NCBI RefSeq assembly: GCF_034555935.1
Contig: NZ_JAYDCJ010000003.1
Location: 1,364,001-1,428,000, forward strand
Reading direction: 5' to 3'
Length of the DNA: 64,000 bases
From: Marinobacter qingdaonensis
Lineage (GTDB): Bacteria; Pseudomonadota; Gammaproteobacteria; Pseudomonadales; Oleiphilaceae
How positions within the stretch are numbered: the stretch's first letter is position 1; every line of letters begins with the position of its first letter. Both the position numbers and the translations under genes were made by a program. Under the pieces are notes generated by a model. That model was given only the letters and a program-made list of their open reading frames with translations, did no database searches and was not told the origin of the DNA. Shown here in pieces: positions 38,426 through 46,254 of this stretch.

Positions 38426-40209
38426 GGGGCCAGCCTCAGAAAATTCGGGGCCGTTTTGCCATAGAACTTATTGATGTCCGCGGCGCCGGTGCGGTCTTTG
38501 CTCTCGAGGCTGCCGGCTCGCAGCAGGTATTTGGTGAACAGCCGGTCATCGTGCAGAAACGCCTGTCTGGCCGGCGCGGTGTCTACCCCGTCGGCATCCA
38601 GTTGATCAAGCGCGGCGATCAGTTCCTGACGAAGCAGGCGATACCATTCGGTCACTAGGTGCGGCCCGCGGTCGGCCAGGCCTTCCAGAACGACCGCCAG
38701 GTTCAGTTGCAGGGTGATGGTTGTGAACATCTGAACCAGGGGTGTCTCGTCGTCCACCAGGATACGGCGGTCCTTCAGTTGTTCGAGCAGCGGGGTCGCC
38801 GATGGCAGCCGCTGGCAGAGTCGCGCCGGCCAAATCCGGGGCGCATCGTTGTCTTTCAGCAGAAGGTAGGGGCGTTGTCCTGGTTCAAGCACCAGCATGG
38901 AGTTCTGTTGGTTGGATTCCAGGGCGATGCCGTACTCCAGCCATAGCCTTAGGTGCACTCTGAGGGTCAGGGCCAGGTAGTGCCGAACCCAGGTCCAGAG
39001 ATCCCCGCCGGTCAGTACATCGGCCAGGGTCTGGGCTACACAGCGCCCGTCGGGACTGTCGGCGGCGAGCGATGCCACGGGTACCACCGCCTGTTGGCTC
39101 GACAGTGTTGGTAGGCGCCGCACGATGCAGCCAAGCCACGGGAGGTCGCCCGCGTGCATGCCGGTGGATTCGTCGGTGACTGCCAGCAGTTCAGACAGCG
39201 TCTGGTCGTTGTCGATGATGTCCTGAAGCAGCCGCTGGATGGAGTGACCGTCGTACAGGGTGCTTGGTTTTACGGTGCGGATGTTTCGGTTGCCCAGGGT
39301 TCGAATGGTCAAGGGTACTTTGACGTGCACCTGGGGCTCGGCGTCGAGCACCAGGGTCCGCACCGACAGCGTGGGGTGGACCCAAAGGTAGGGATCTGGT
39401 GCCCGAAGCACTTGGCTGCCCAGGGGCGTTTCGGCCAGGAACCGATCAAGCGCCGTGTCCCACAGGTGCGGGTGTACGGGGATGAGGCGATGGTTGTCGG
39501 CCAACTGTTGGTTCAGACCGACATCGCTGAAGCTTGGCCAGGCGTCAGGCAGGCGTCCCCGCTCGGTGACTTCGCTGCGGGGCACTGCGAGCCAGCGCAA
39601 TTGGAAGCGGGGGGCGAATTCGGGGCCGTAGGCCGCCAGCGCTTCGTCGTCAAAACCACTCTTGGCGCGAGCGCTAGGGTAGAAGGGGTGGTCCAGGAAG
39701 GCCGCCAGTCGGTCAAAGTACAGCAGGCGGTCAGGCACCGCGGTTAGGTCGCGCCAATGCAGGCCCTGCTGACGAGCTTCCGCAAACCAGCGATCCCGCT
39801 CTTCCTGACAACTGATGTGGTGGGCCTCCGCGGTGCGGCACTCGGCCAGATACGTGGCCAGCAGCTCCCGGGATTCGCCCGTCTCGTCTGATTCTAGGCA
39901 GGCCAGCAGTTGTTCGTAGTGATCGACAGTGGCGGTCTCGGCGGCTGTGGCCGGTTGCCAGATCATGGGTTGACCGCTCCACTGCCAGCGCTGCATGAAC
40001 CGCGCTGGCGCGACCGGCACCCAGAGTGTCCCCCGATCCAGCGCCCAGTGCAGCCACTCCGCTGGCCATGCTGGCGCCCCGGGCACGGACGAGGCGTCGA
40101 CCACCTCGGACTGGCTTTGACAGCCGGCGACGTCTTCTCGGATCAGGGCATCAATCAGTCGCCGCGTCAGGTAATGCGCCGGGCTGTCGGCGATTAGGCT
40201 CTGTTGCAT
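38422..40209 (-). CDS. pvsB: NIS siderophore synthetase, IucA/IucC family (PvsB-like)
   Basis: A 595-residue second NIS synthetase, distinct from the pvsD product. The ATP motif is FLDHPFYPSARAKSGF (about 171-186), then VKVPLTIRTLGNRNIRT (about 275), and a C-terminal LLLKDNDAPRIWP motif. I place the start at the ATG at 40209, which overlaps the pvsA stop (ATGA) and has GGAGA at good spacing; an ATG at 40224 is the alternative. Two synthetases plus an ATP-grasp enzyme is the vibrioferrin set, whereas staphyloferrin B needs three NIS enzymes. Confidence 0.88.
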   Translation of the reverse strand: MQQSLIADSPAHYLTRRLIDALIREDVAGCQSQSEVVDASSVPGAPAWPAEWLHWALDRGTLWVPVAPARFMQRWQWSGQPMIWQPATAAETATVDHYEQLLACLESDETGESRELLATYLAECRTAEAHHISCQEERDRWFAEARQQGLHWRDLTAVPDRLLYFDRLAAFLDHPFYPSARAKSGFDDEALAAYGPEFAPRFQLRWLAVPRSEVTERGRLPDAWPSFSDVGLNQQLADNHRLIPVHPHLWDTALDRFLAETPLGSQVLRAPDPYLWVHPTLSVRTLVLDAEPQVHVKVPLTIRTLGNRNIRTVKPSTLYDGHSIQRLLQDIIDNDQTLSELLAVTDESTGMHAGDLPWLGCIVRRLPTLSSQQAVVPVASLAADSPDGRCVAQTLADVLTGGDLWTWVRHYLALTLRVHLRLWLEYGIALESNQQNSMLVLEPGQRPYLLLKDNDAPRIWPARLCQRLPSATPLLEQLKDRRILVDDETPLVQMFTTITLQLNLAVVLEGLADRGPHLVTEWYRLLRQELIAALDQLDADGVDTAPARQAFLHDDRLFTKYLLRAGSLESKDRTGAADINKFYGKTAPNFLRLAP

Positions 40210-41420
40210 CAGCCGATCTCCCATGCGGTTTCAAGTTCGGCGGTCCAGCTCTGCAGTTTGGCCTCAACCTCGGTGTGATCATTGGCGAACAGGCGTAGTA
40301 CCCCCAAATAGTCCCTATTGGAGTGGGTGAGCTGAACGGAGTCGCCCTCGACCTTGAGCGGTGTGAATTCCGCGATGCCGTCACTGAGCGACTCCTCTCG
40401 GGCCAGGGGTGCCCGTTGGATGGTTCCGGCGCGCGGGGTACCCAGATAGCGGATTTTGGCCGCCGAACCTGCCGAGGGGGCGTTGAAGGCATGGCCGAGG
40501 TGGATTTGCAGAATGGTCTGGAACAGTTGCCGGTCCATCATTCGGTCCAGGAGAAACTCACGGCCGTCGCCCACGGTTCGGTAATTCACTTCGATCAGCC
40601 GGGGCCCTTCGGGCGTGATCGCAAATTCCGAGTGGCAGGCGCCGAACCCGACTCCCAGCCGTTGGACTTGCTCCAGCATTTGGGGCAGGTGGGGGTGAAC
40701 CTCCGTGTAGGGTACCCAGGTGGCTTCCAGTTCCACGAAGTGAGGAGGCGCGGACAGGGTCACTTCGAAGCCTCCCAGGCCGATGAGTCGATCGCCGTCA
40801 CCGAGGGTCTCGAGGGTGAGCAAGGGACCCGTCAGAAACTCCTCCAGCAGCAGCGGTTGGCCCGGATGCGCCTGCCAGAAGCCGTCGGCGAATGACCTCA
40901 GCTGCTCGGCACTCTCCAGCAGGCGCACGTTCAGGCTGCCGACCCCCTCCCGGGGCTTCGCGATACATGGATAGGGCGCACTGATGGCCGCCGGTTCCAG
41001 CGATTCGCTTTCCCAGACGGTGCGGAACCAGCAAGCGTCCGCTCCGGACGCGCTCAGATGCTGTCGCATCGCGGCCTTGTTTTTGGCTCGATAGCAGCAG
41101 CGCCAGTCTTTCCCCGGCAGTCCCAGGTAGGCGGCGGTGAGGGCTGTGGTCGTTTGCAGGTGGTCGCTGTTAGAAAAGACGCCGGCGGGGGCAGGCAGGT
41201 CCGATAGCGCGTCCAGGACCGACACCGGATTGAACACATCGCATTGAATGATTTGAACCGGATAGGCCGGAAGGTTCGGCTGACTGAAATACCGGTGGTG
41301 AGCCGACGCCTGGTCGGTCAGCAGGATAACGCCCAGGCCCAGGGCGTCGGCGGCGGGCAGGAAACCCCGGTTCACGGCCTCGGTGGGAACGTGGGCAAGA
41401 ACGACTAGCGTGTTGTTCAT
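40209..41420 (-). CDS. pvsA: ATP-grasp ligase of siderophore synthesis (PvsA-like)
   Basis: A 403-residue ATP-grasp enzyme. The N-terminal preATP-grasp part (about 1-100) is followed by the ATP-binding strand-loop PYPCIAKPREGVGSLNVRLL (about 140) and the metal-binding LIEVNYRTVGDGREF (about 285). PvsA is thought to form an amide bond in the vibrioferrin alanine/2-ketoglutarate half; the precise substrate is not shown by sequence. The start MNNTLVVLAHVP at 41420 is preferred over a longer frame that runs into the upstream gene. It lies 41 bases after that gene. Confidence 0.86.
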   Translation of the reverse strand: MNNTLVVLAHVPTEAVNRGFLPAADALGLGVILLTDQASAHHRYFSQPNLPAYPVQIIQCDVFNPVSVLDALSDLPAPAGVFSNSDHLQTTTALTAAYLGLPGKDWRCCYRAKNKAAMRQHLSASGADACWFRTVWESESLEPAAISAPYPCIAKPREGVGSLNVRLLESAEQLRSFADGFWQAHPGQPLLLEEFLTGPLLTLETLGDGDRLIGLGGFEVTLSAPPHFVELEATWVPYTEVHPHLPQMLEQVQRLGVGFGACHSEFAITPEGPRLIEVNYRTVGDGREFLLDRMMDRQLFQTILQIHLGHAFNAPSAGSAAKIRYLGTPRAGTIQRAPLAREESLSDGIAEFTPLKVEGDSVQLTHSNRDYLGVLRLFANDHTEVEAKLQSWTAELETAWEIG

Positions 41421-41461
41421 GGTTGCAAGCTCTCGAACGGTTCTAAAGAAAGTGATGGCTT

Positions 41462-42247
41462 TCAGGCTGGCTGCGGCCTGGCTTCCATGCGCCAGGACGC
41501 GAGGTGGGATTTCAGGTGTCGAAACACGAGGCTGCGGTCCTCGCCCAGAAGAAACACCTGGGCGCCCCAGCTTTGCCATTGCGTCATTTGCTCGCGGCTT
41601 CTGGGCAGGGCACAGAAGTGGACGGGGGTGGCGAGCGAGGAGGTCGCCAGCTCACCAATGGCGTCGTTGACCGAGGGGTGAAAGGGATCGCCGGGGCAAC
41701 CCAGCGACTGGGACAGGTCCACGGCGCCCGGAAGCACCCAGTCCACGCCGGGAACACTCAGGATCGCGTCCCGGTTTTTCAGGCCTTCTTCGTCCTCGAT
41801 CATCAGCACCACGAGGATTTCCCGGTTCGCTTGCTGTAGGTAGTCCTTAAGCTTCAGCGTGCCGAAGCCGGTGGTTCTGCCTCCGGTGATGCCGCGCTGA
41901 CCCTGCGGAGCGTAGCGGGCCATTCGAACGGCAGCGTGCGCTTCTTCCGGGGTGCGAACACTGGGGACGACGATGCCCTGGGCGCCGCTGTCCAGCGCCC
42001 GAGTAATCGATGCATAGTCGGCACCTGGCACCCGGACCAGCGGGGTCACGGACGCACATTCCGCGGCCCGAATCATGTGTTCGAGCGACTCCGGATTGGT
42101 CGACATATGTTCGGTATCCAGTATGACGAAGTCGTAACCGGCATAACCGATCATTTCGACCATCCAGGGAGTGGGGACCGCATTGAGCAGTCCGTAGACG
42201 GACCGACCCTCAGCCAGGGCCAGGCGTGTCCGGTTGGGTGAAAGCAC
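41462..42247 (-). CDS. HpcH/HpaI-family enzyme, SbnG-like citrate synthase candidate
   Basis: A 261-residue HpcH/HpaI aldolase-fold protein, first gene of the siderophore unit. Metal and substrate motifs are present: FVILDTEHMSTNPESLEHMIRAAE (about 34-57), VRVPGADYASITRALDSGAQGIVVPSVRT, RYAPQGQRGI, then a Glu in VLMIEDEEGL and an Asp in LPGAVDLSQSLG. SbnG of the staphyloferrin B locus has this fold but acts as a citrate synthase, so supply of citrate for vibrioferrin is the likely job. The start is GTG after AAGGA. A Fur-box-like palindrome stands about 24 bases upstream. A catabolic aldolase role is less likely here. Confidence 0.78.
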   Translation of the reverse strand: MLSPNRTRLALAEGRSVYGLLNAVPTPWMVEMIGYAGYDFVILDTEHMSTNPESLEHMIRAAECASVTPLVRVPGADYASITRALDSGAQGIVVPSVRTPEEAHAAVRMARYAPQGQRGITGGRTTGFGTLKLKDYLQQANREILVVLMIEDEEGLKNRDAILSVPGVDWVLPGAVDLSQSLGCPGDPFHPSVNDAIGELATSSLATPVHFCALPRSREQMTQWQSWGAQVFLLGEDRSLVFRHLKSHLASWRMEARPQPA

Positions 42248-42270
42248 GCGCCATTCCTTAACAAAAATTT

Positions 42271-42291
42271 AAATGAGTTAGATTCTCATTT
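42271..42291. promoter_or_regulatory. Fur-box-like palindrome before the siderophore synthesis genes
   Basis: A 21-base site with perfect outer arms AAATGAG and CTCATTT, containing ATTCTCA, one base from the Fur half-site ATTATCA. It lies in an AT-rich island 24 bases upstream of the GTG of the first synthesis gene. With the site before pvuA, it would put both transcription units under iron control. Confidence 0.72.
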
Positions 42292-42378
42292 ACATTTAAT
42301 AGGTTGGCGCGCAGGAAATCAAGCGTCGACCACGTTCAGTGGATCAAGGGATGGCAGCAGGGCGCATGTGCACGCGCC

Positions 42379-43206
42379 CTAGGACCGCTCCAGCCGCTCC
42401 GTCAGGTCGTCGAGCTTGCGCTGCACCGCGTGCAGCTGTTTGACGATTTCGTCCCGCTCATCGTGGGCCTTCTGGGCTTCGGCGGCGTTCTGCTCCTCGC
42501 TCATGACCTCGAGAATGGCCCCGATCATCATGTTCAGGAACACGAACGCGGTCAGGAAGATGAAGGTCAGATAGTACAGCCAACTGAGCGGGTAATGCTC
42601 CATGGTGGCGTACATGACGTCGGTCCAGTCCTCGAAGGTGGCCACCCGGAACAGCGTCAGCATGGAAATGGCCACGTCGCCCCAGAGTTCCGGGTCGACG
42701 CTGGCGAAGAAAATCGCGCCCATGGCGGCGTAGATGTAGAAGATGATGAACATCAGCAGGGCGATGTAGCCCATGCGCGGGATCGCTTTCAGCAGAGAGT
42801 TGATCAGGAAGCGCAGTTCCGGCACCACGGACACCAGGCGCAGCACCCGGAACACCCGCAGCAGGCGCCCGAGCAGGACGGCATCGGAATTGTCGAGCGG
42901 GATCAGACTGCCGATCACCACGATGGTGTCGAACAGGTTCCAGCCGTCCAGCAGGAATCGGCGCTTGTTCGGGCAGGCGGCGAAGCGGAACAGGATCTCG
43001 ATCAGGAAGAACGCGGTGATGGCGTTGTCCATCCCGGTCAGGCTCTGCTCCACCAGCGGCGGCAGGTCGTAGGTCTTGGCCCCGATGGTCAGTGCCGACA
43101 GGATGATGATGGCAATGACGATGCCCTGGAACAGCTTGCTGGATTCGATCCGGCGTAATTGTGCGGACGCTGAGGCGGAACTTAATTCAGACGGCATGGC
43201 GGGCAT
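42379..43206 (-). CDS. One-domain voltage-gated cation channel
   Basis: A 275-residue channel subunit of the bacterial voltage-gated type, expected to act as a tetramer in the inner membrane. Segments S1-S4 form the voltage sensor; S4 carries arginines at every third place (Arg114, 117, 120, 123 in RLLRVFRVLR). S5 and S6 flank the pore, whose selectivity filter reads TFEDWTD (about 190-196) instead of the TLESW of NaChBac-type sodium channels. A coiled coil (about 236-272) ends the protein, as usual for tetramer assembly. It is a single gene next to the siderophore locus. Confidence 0.88.
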   Translation of the reverse strand: MPAMPSELSSASASAQLRRIESSKLFQGIVIAIIILSALTIGAKTYDLPPLVEQSLTGMDNAITAFFLIEILFRFAACPNKRRFLLDGWNLFDTIVVIGSLIPLDNSDAVLLGRLLRVFRVLRLVSVVPELRFLINSLLKAIPRMGYIALLMFIIFYIYAAMGAIFFASVDPELWGDVAISMLTLFRVATFEDWTDVMYATMEHYPLSWLYYLTFIFLTAFVFLNMMIGAILEVMSEEQNAAEAQKAHDERDEIVKQLHAVQRKLDDLTERLERS

Positions 43207-43424
43207 CGACTCCAGATGATCCAGGGAAAGGTCGGGATTTTAATGGCCGGCGGCTGGATTGGATAGCCTGAGCGGGATTCGATCGGGTTGCCGCGCCGGC
43301 CATCCGGATAAATTCTGTTTATGCGCAAAGATCAGGAAGATTCATTCGCGGTAGGTGGAATCGCTTTCCATACTCAGGAAGCGAACAACAAAACCAACAA
43401 CAACACGAAAGCGAGTGAATGCCC

Positions 43425-44804
43425 ATGTCAGAAAGATCCGAGCTGCCCGGCTGGCGCTGGGGCCCGTTCACCTTCCGTTTGCCCTTCTACCACACCCGGC
43501 TGTGCTGGCCGGAATTCCTGCAAGGGCTGTTTGTTTCGGCCGCCACGGGACTGGCGCTGATTCCGGTCATGACCGCGTTCTTCGGCCTGAGCTTCGAGGA
43601 AGCGGTGGCGCTGTCGATGATTCACGCCTCCCTGATTGCCTCGGCGGTCATCGTGTTTGGCGAACCCTACGCCGGGGGCTGGATTACCCCGGCGCTGCCG
43701 CTCATCCTGGCCTTTGTGATCGGCGGCTACGAGGACCCCACCAGTCGGTTCCAGGCGATGACTGCCCTGAGCATGGTGTTCGCCGGCCTGGTGCTGTTCT
43801 TGGGCATCACCGGCTTGGGTAGGCGGTTCGTGGTCTGGCTGCCGGACACCCTCAAGGCCGGCATCATTCTGGGCGCTGCCATTGCCGCACTGAAGCGAGT
43901 GTTCGTGGACGACGCCGAGCGGTTCCTGCTCGAGCAGCCGATTGCCACCGGCCTGGCCTGTGCCATCTGCCTGATTTTTACCTTTTCGGTGCCGATGCAG
44001 AAGCTGAAGGAGCGCAACCGCTTTTTCTTCATGCTAGGGGCGCTCGGCTTGCTGCCGGGTTTCCTGGTCGCCGCTATGGTCGGGCCGCTGGTGGGCGAGG
44101 TCAGCTTCGACATCCAATGGGGCATTCTGGTGCCACCGGTGGGGGAGGCGCTGGCCAAGGTCTCGCCGCTGATGATTGGCTGGCCGTCCCAGGACATGCT
44201 GATCCAGAGCGTGCCGCTGGCGCTGATCGCCTACATCATTCTGTTCGGCGATCTGGTCACCGGCAACGAGGTGCTGCGAGATGGTCTGGGTGCACGCCGG
44301 GACGAGCACGTCGACATCAATCTGAACCGCTCCCATTTCTCCCTGGCGATTCGCAACGCGATCATGGCCGTGCTGGCGCCGTTCTTTCCCACCCAGGGCG
44401 CGGTTTGGACCGGCGTTCATGTCATCGTGGTGCAGCGCTGGAAGCAGGGGCCCAAGGCCATGAGCAGCCTGCACAGTGGTCTGGCGTCCTATTACCTGAT
44501 GGGGTTGCCGTTCATTTTCTTCCTGCTGCCACTGCTGACCGGGCTCAAGCCCCTGCTTGGGGTGGCGCTGTCCCTGACCCTGGTGCTGACCGGGTTTGCC
44601 TGCGCCTACATCGCCATGGCTATTCCGCGGGACAACGCGTCGCGGGGTACGGTGGTGTTGGTGGGGGCGGCCCTGGCGTTCTTCGAGCCCTGGATCGGGC
44701 TGCTGATGGGTGTGGTGGCAACGCTGGCGCTGGTGGGCTGGGACACCAGTCCCGATCCGATCCCGGCGGATGAGCCGGAGCCGGCGCTGGCGGCCCGGGA
44801 TTAA
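43425..44804 (+). CDS. Multi-pass membrane permease, family uncertain (SLC23/SLC26-like)
   Basis: A protein of 459 residues (461 from an ATG at 43419) with about twelve to fourteen membrane segments. PHLPLILAF-like TPALPLILAFVIGG near residue 80 and the hydrophilic loop LRDGLGARRDEHVDINLNRSHF, cut here to its core RRDEHVDINL, near residue 290 are notable. The general pattern of repeats recalls nucleobase or sulfate permeases, but I do not recognise the substrate motifs with confidence. It stands alone, and its stop overlaps the EVE gene by 4 bases in convergent orientation. No regulator adjoins it. Confidence 0.6.
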   Translation: MSERSELPGWRWGPFTFRLPFYHTRLCWPEFLQGLFVSAATGLALIPVMTAFFGLSFEEAVALSMIHASLIASAVIVFGEPYAGGWITPALPLILAFVIGGYEDPTSRFQAMTALSMVFAGLVLFLGITGLGRRFVVWLPDTLKAGIILGAAIAALKRVFVDDAERFLLEQPIATGLACAICLIFTFSVPMQKLKERNRFFFMLGALGLLPGFLVAAMVGPLVGEVSFDIQWGILVPPVGEALAKVSPLMIGWPSQDMLIQSVPLALIAYIILFGDLVTGNEVLRDGLGARRDEHVDINLNRSHFSLAIRNAIMAVLAPFFPTQGAVWTGVHVIVVQRWKQGPKAMSSLHSGLASYYLMGLPFIFFLLPLLTGLKPLLGVALSLTLVLTGFACAYIAMAIPRDNASRGTVVLVGAALAFFEPWIGLLMGVVATLALVGWDTSPDPIPADEPEPALAARD

Positions 44805-45259
44805 CCCTCCAGGCGCAGGGTCAGCTGCCACTCGTCTTCGGTGACCGGCATCACCGACAGGCGGCTGCCCTTGCGCACCAGTGGCAGGTTTTCCAGCCCG
44901 GGCAGGCCCTTGAGTTCGTGCAGCGGGATCAGTCGGGGTAACTGCCGGACCAGGGTCAGATCCACCGCCTGCCAGCGCGGCTTGTCGCGATGGCTCTTGG
45001 CATCGAAGTAGGGCGACTCCGGATCGAATTGGCTGGGGTCCGGGTAGGCGCCCCGAACCACCCGGACAATGCCGGCGATGCCGATGGCCTGGCAGCTGGA
45101 GTGGTACAGGAAGACCTCGTCACCCTCGCGCATTTGCGCCAGGTAATTGCGTGCCTGGTAGTTGCGGACGCCGTCCCACGGGATGACCGTGCTCGAGGCC
45201 TCGACGAAGTCGTCGATGCCGCATTCCGAGGGTTCCGATTTCACCAGCCATTTTGCCAT
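44801..45259 (-). CDS. EVE domain protein
   Basis: A 152-residue protein consisting of one EVE domain, a PUA-like fold that reads modified bases in nucleic acids. MAKWLVKSEPSECGIDDF, WDGVRNYQARNYLAQMREGDEVFLYHSS and PRWQAVDLTLVRQL, cut in pieces here, are typical of the bacterial family (human THYN1 relatives). The role in this class of bacteria is unknown; the domain is often found fused to or beside defence nucleases, but none is nearby here. It is 19 bases downstream of the TrhA gene and shares its strand. Confidence 0.92.
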   Translation of the reverse strand: MAKWLVKSEPSECGIDDFVEASSTVIPWDGVRNYQARNYLAQMREGDEVFLYHSSCQAIGIAGIVRVVRGAYPDPSQFDPESPYFDAKSHRDKPRWQAVDLTLVRQLPRLIPLHELKGLPGLENLPLVRKGSRLSVMPVTEDEWQLTLRLEG

Positions 45260-45277
45260 GGTCGTTGCTCCGGGCCG

Positions 45278-45943
45278 TCAGGTTGCGTGCGGCAGCACGC
45301 CGAAATAGATGGCGCTGAAGTGGCAGGCGCTGCCACCGATCACAAACAGGTGCCAGACCGCGTGCATGTAGGGGATGCGGTCCGCCAGGTAAAAGGCGAC
45401 GCCGGCGGTGTAGACAATGCCGCCGGCAATGGTCAGGTTCAGGGCGGTGGTGCTCAGGTTGGCCACCAGATCGGAGGAGGCGAAGGTGATCAGCCAGCCC
45501 ATGGCGATGTAGATGCCGACCCGGGCCAGCTTGAACCGGTTCTTGAACACCAGCTTCAGGGCCACGCCGGTCAGGGCCAGGGACCAGATGATCGCAAACA
45601 GTGTCCAGCCCACCGTGTCGCGCATGTTAACCAGCAAGAACGGCGTGTAGGTGCCGGCGATCAGCAGGAAGATGGCGCAGTGGTCGAGGGTCTTGAAGGC
45701 TTTCTTCAGCTCCGGGTGGCGGGCACCGTGGTACAGCGCCGACGCCAGGTACAGCAGGATCAGGGAGGCGCCAAAGATGCTGAAACTGACTAGTTTCCAG
45801 ACATCGCCGAGCTGGCTGGCGGCGACAATCAGGCCAATGGTCCCGATCACGCTGAGAATGGCGCCCAGGCCGTGGGTGGCGCTGTTGAGCCACTCCTCGA
45901 TGCGGTGATGGACAGAAGGCGCGGGGTCAGGCTTGTGTGTCAT
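45278..45943 (-). CDS. TrhA/hemolysin III family membrane protein (YqfA-like)
   Basis: A 221-residue seven-helix membrane protein of the TrhA/hemolysin III family, related to PAQR receptors. Motifs are LYHGARHPELKKAFKTLDHCAIFLLIAGTYTPFLL in the middle and MHAVWHLFVIGGSACHF at the C-terminus, which give the metal-binding His and Asp residues of the superfamily. The start at 45943 (MTHKPDP) matches YqfA in length; an ATG at 45967 is possible. In Escherichia coli YqfA belongs to the FabR fatty acid regulon, and a FabR/DesT-like palindrome lies just upstream here. Confidence 0.88.
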   Translation of the reverse strand: MTHKPDPAPSVHHRIEEWLNSATHGLGAILSVIGTIGLIVAASQLGDVWKLVSFSIFGASLILLYLASALYHGARHPELKKAFKTLDHCAIFLLIAGTYTPFLLVNMRDTVGWTLFAIIWSLALTGVALKLVFKNRFKLARVGIYIAMGWLITFASSDLVANLSTTALNLTIAGGIVYTAGVAFYLADRIPYMHAVWHLFVIGGSACHFSAIYFGVLPHAT

Positions 45944-45985
45944 GGCTTGGGTACCGTCATTCATCATGGCCGTAAAGGTACTTGA

Positions 45986-46001
45986 GCGTACAGGTGTACG
46001 C
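45986..46001. promoter_or_regulatory. FabR/DesT-like palindrome before trhA-like gene
   Basis: GCGTACAGGTGTACGC is a perfect 6-4-6 palindrome about 43 bases before the ATG at 45943. Its GTAC-centred halves resemble both FabR sites known from enteric bacteria and the palindromes between desC and desT in this window. Confidence 0.5.
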
Positions 46002-46173
46002 AAATGCTCCGGGTGACCGTTTTGTGAAGATGGTCAGAAAAACTGATCAAGCCTGTGGAAATCTTCTGCTATCCACCTGATCTGCCATCATTTAACCTGC
46101 GTACAGTTTACTAGTTGTTGTCGCCGGTTGCGTACCAGTGGCCGGCAATTCATGCAAAGCGTTGAGCGATTCT

Positions 46174-46204
46174 GGGCAGCAGGGTTATCCTGCTGCCCTT
46201 TTTT
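46174..46204 (+). terminator. Orphan intrinsic terminator before the AEC transporter
   Basis: GGGCAGCAGG (46174-46183) pairs perfectly with CCTGCTGCCC around a GTTAT loop and is followed by six T. No coding gene on this strand ends before it, so it must close a small RNA or act as an attenuator for the gene starting 50 bases later. Confidence 0.8.
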
Positions 46205-46254
46205 ATGGCCAGATGGTTCTGGTCGATTGCCAACCCTGCATGTCCGGAGTCCTC

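Larger units (their letters stand above)
45944..46254. other. Intergenic region with operator-like palindrome and orphan terminator
   Basis: 311 bases separate the divergent trhA-like and AEC transporter genes. It holds a 16-base palindrome at 45986-46001 and an intrinsic terminator at 46174-46204 on the plus strand, which no upstream plus-strand gene explains. The stretch 46020-46110 is AT-richer than the surroundings and could hold promoters for both sides. Confidence 0.55.

Noticed and set aside
28173..42291. Staphyloferrin B (sbn) cluster as identity of the siderophore locus
   Set aside because: An SbnG-like gene and an SbnH-like decarboxylase are present, but there are only two NIS synthetases, an ATP-grasp enzyme is added, and SbnA and SbnB, which make diaminopropionate, are missing. 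The gene order fits vibrioferrin.
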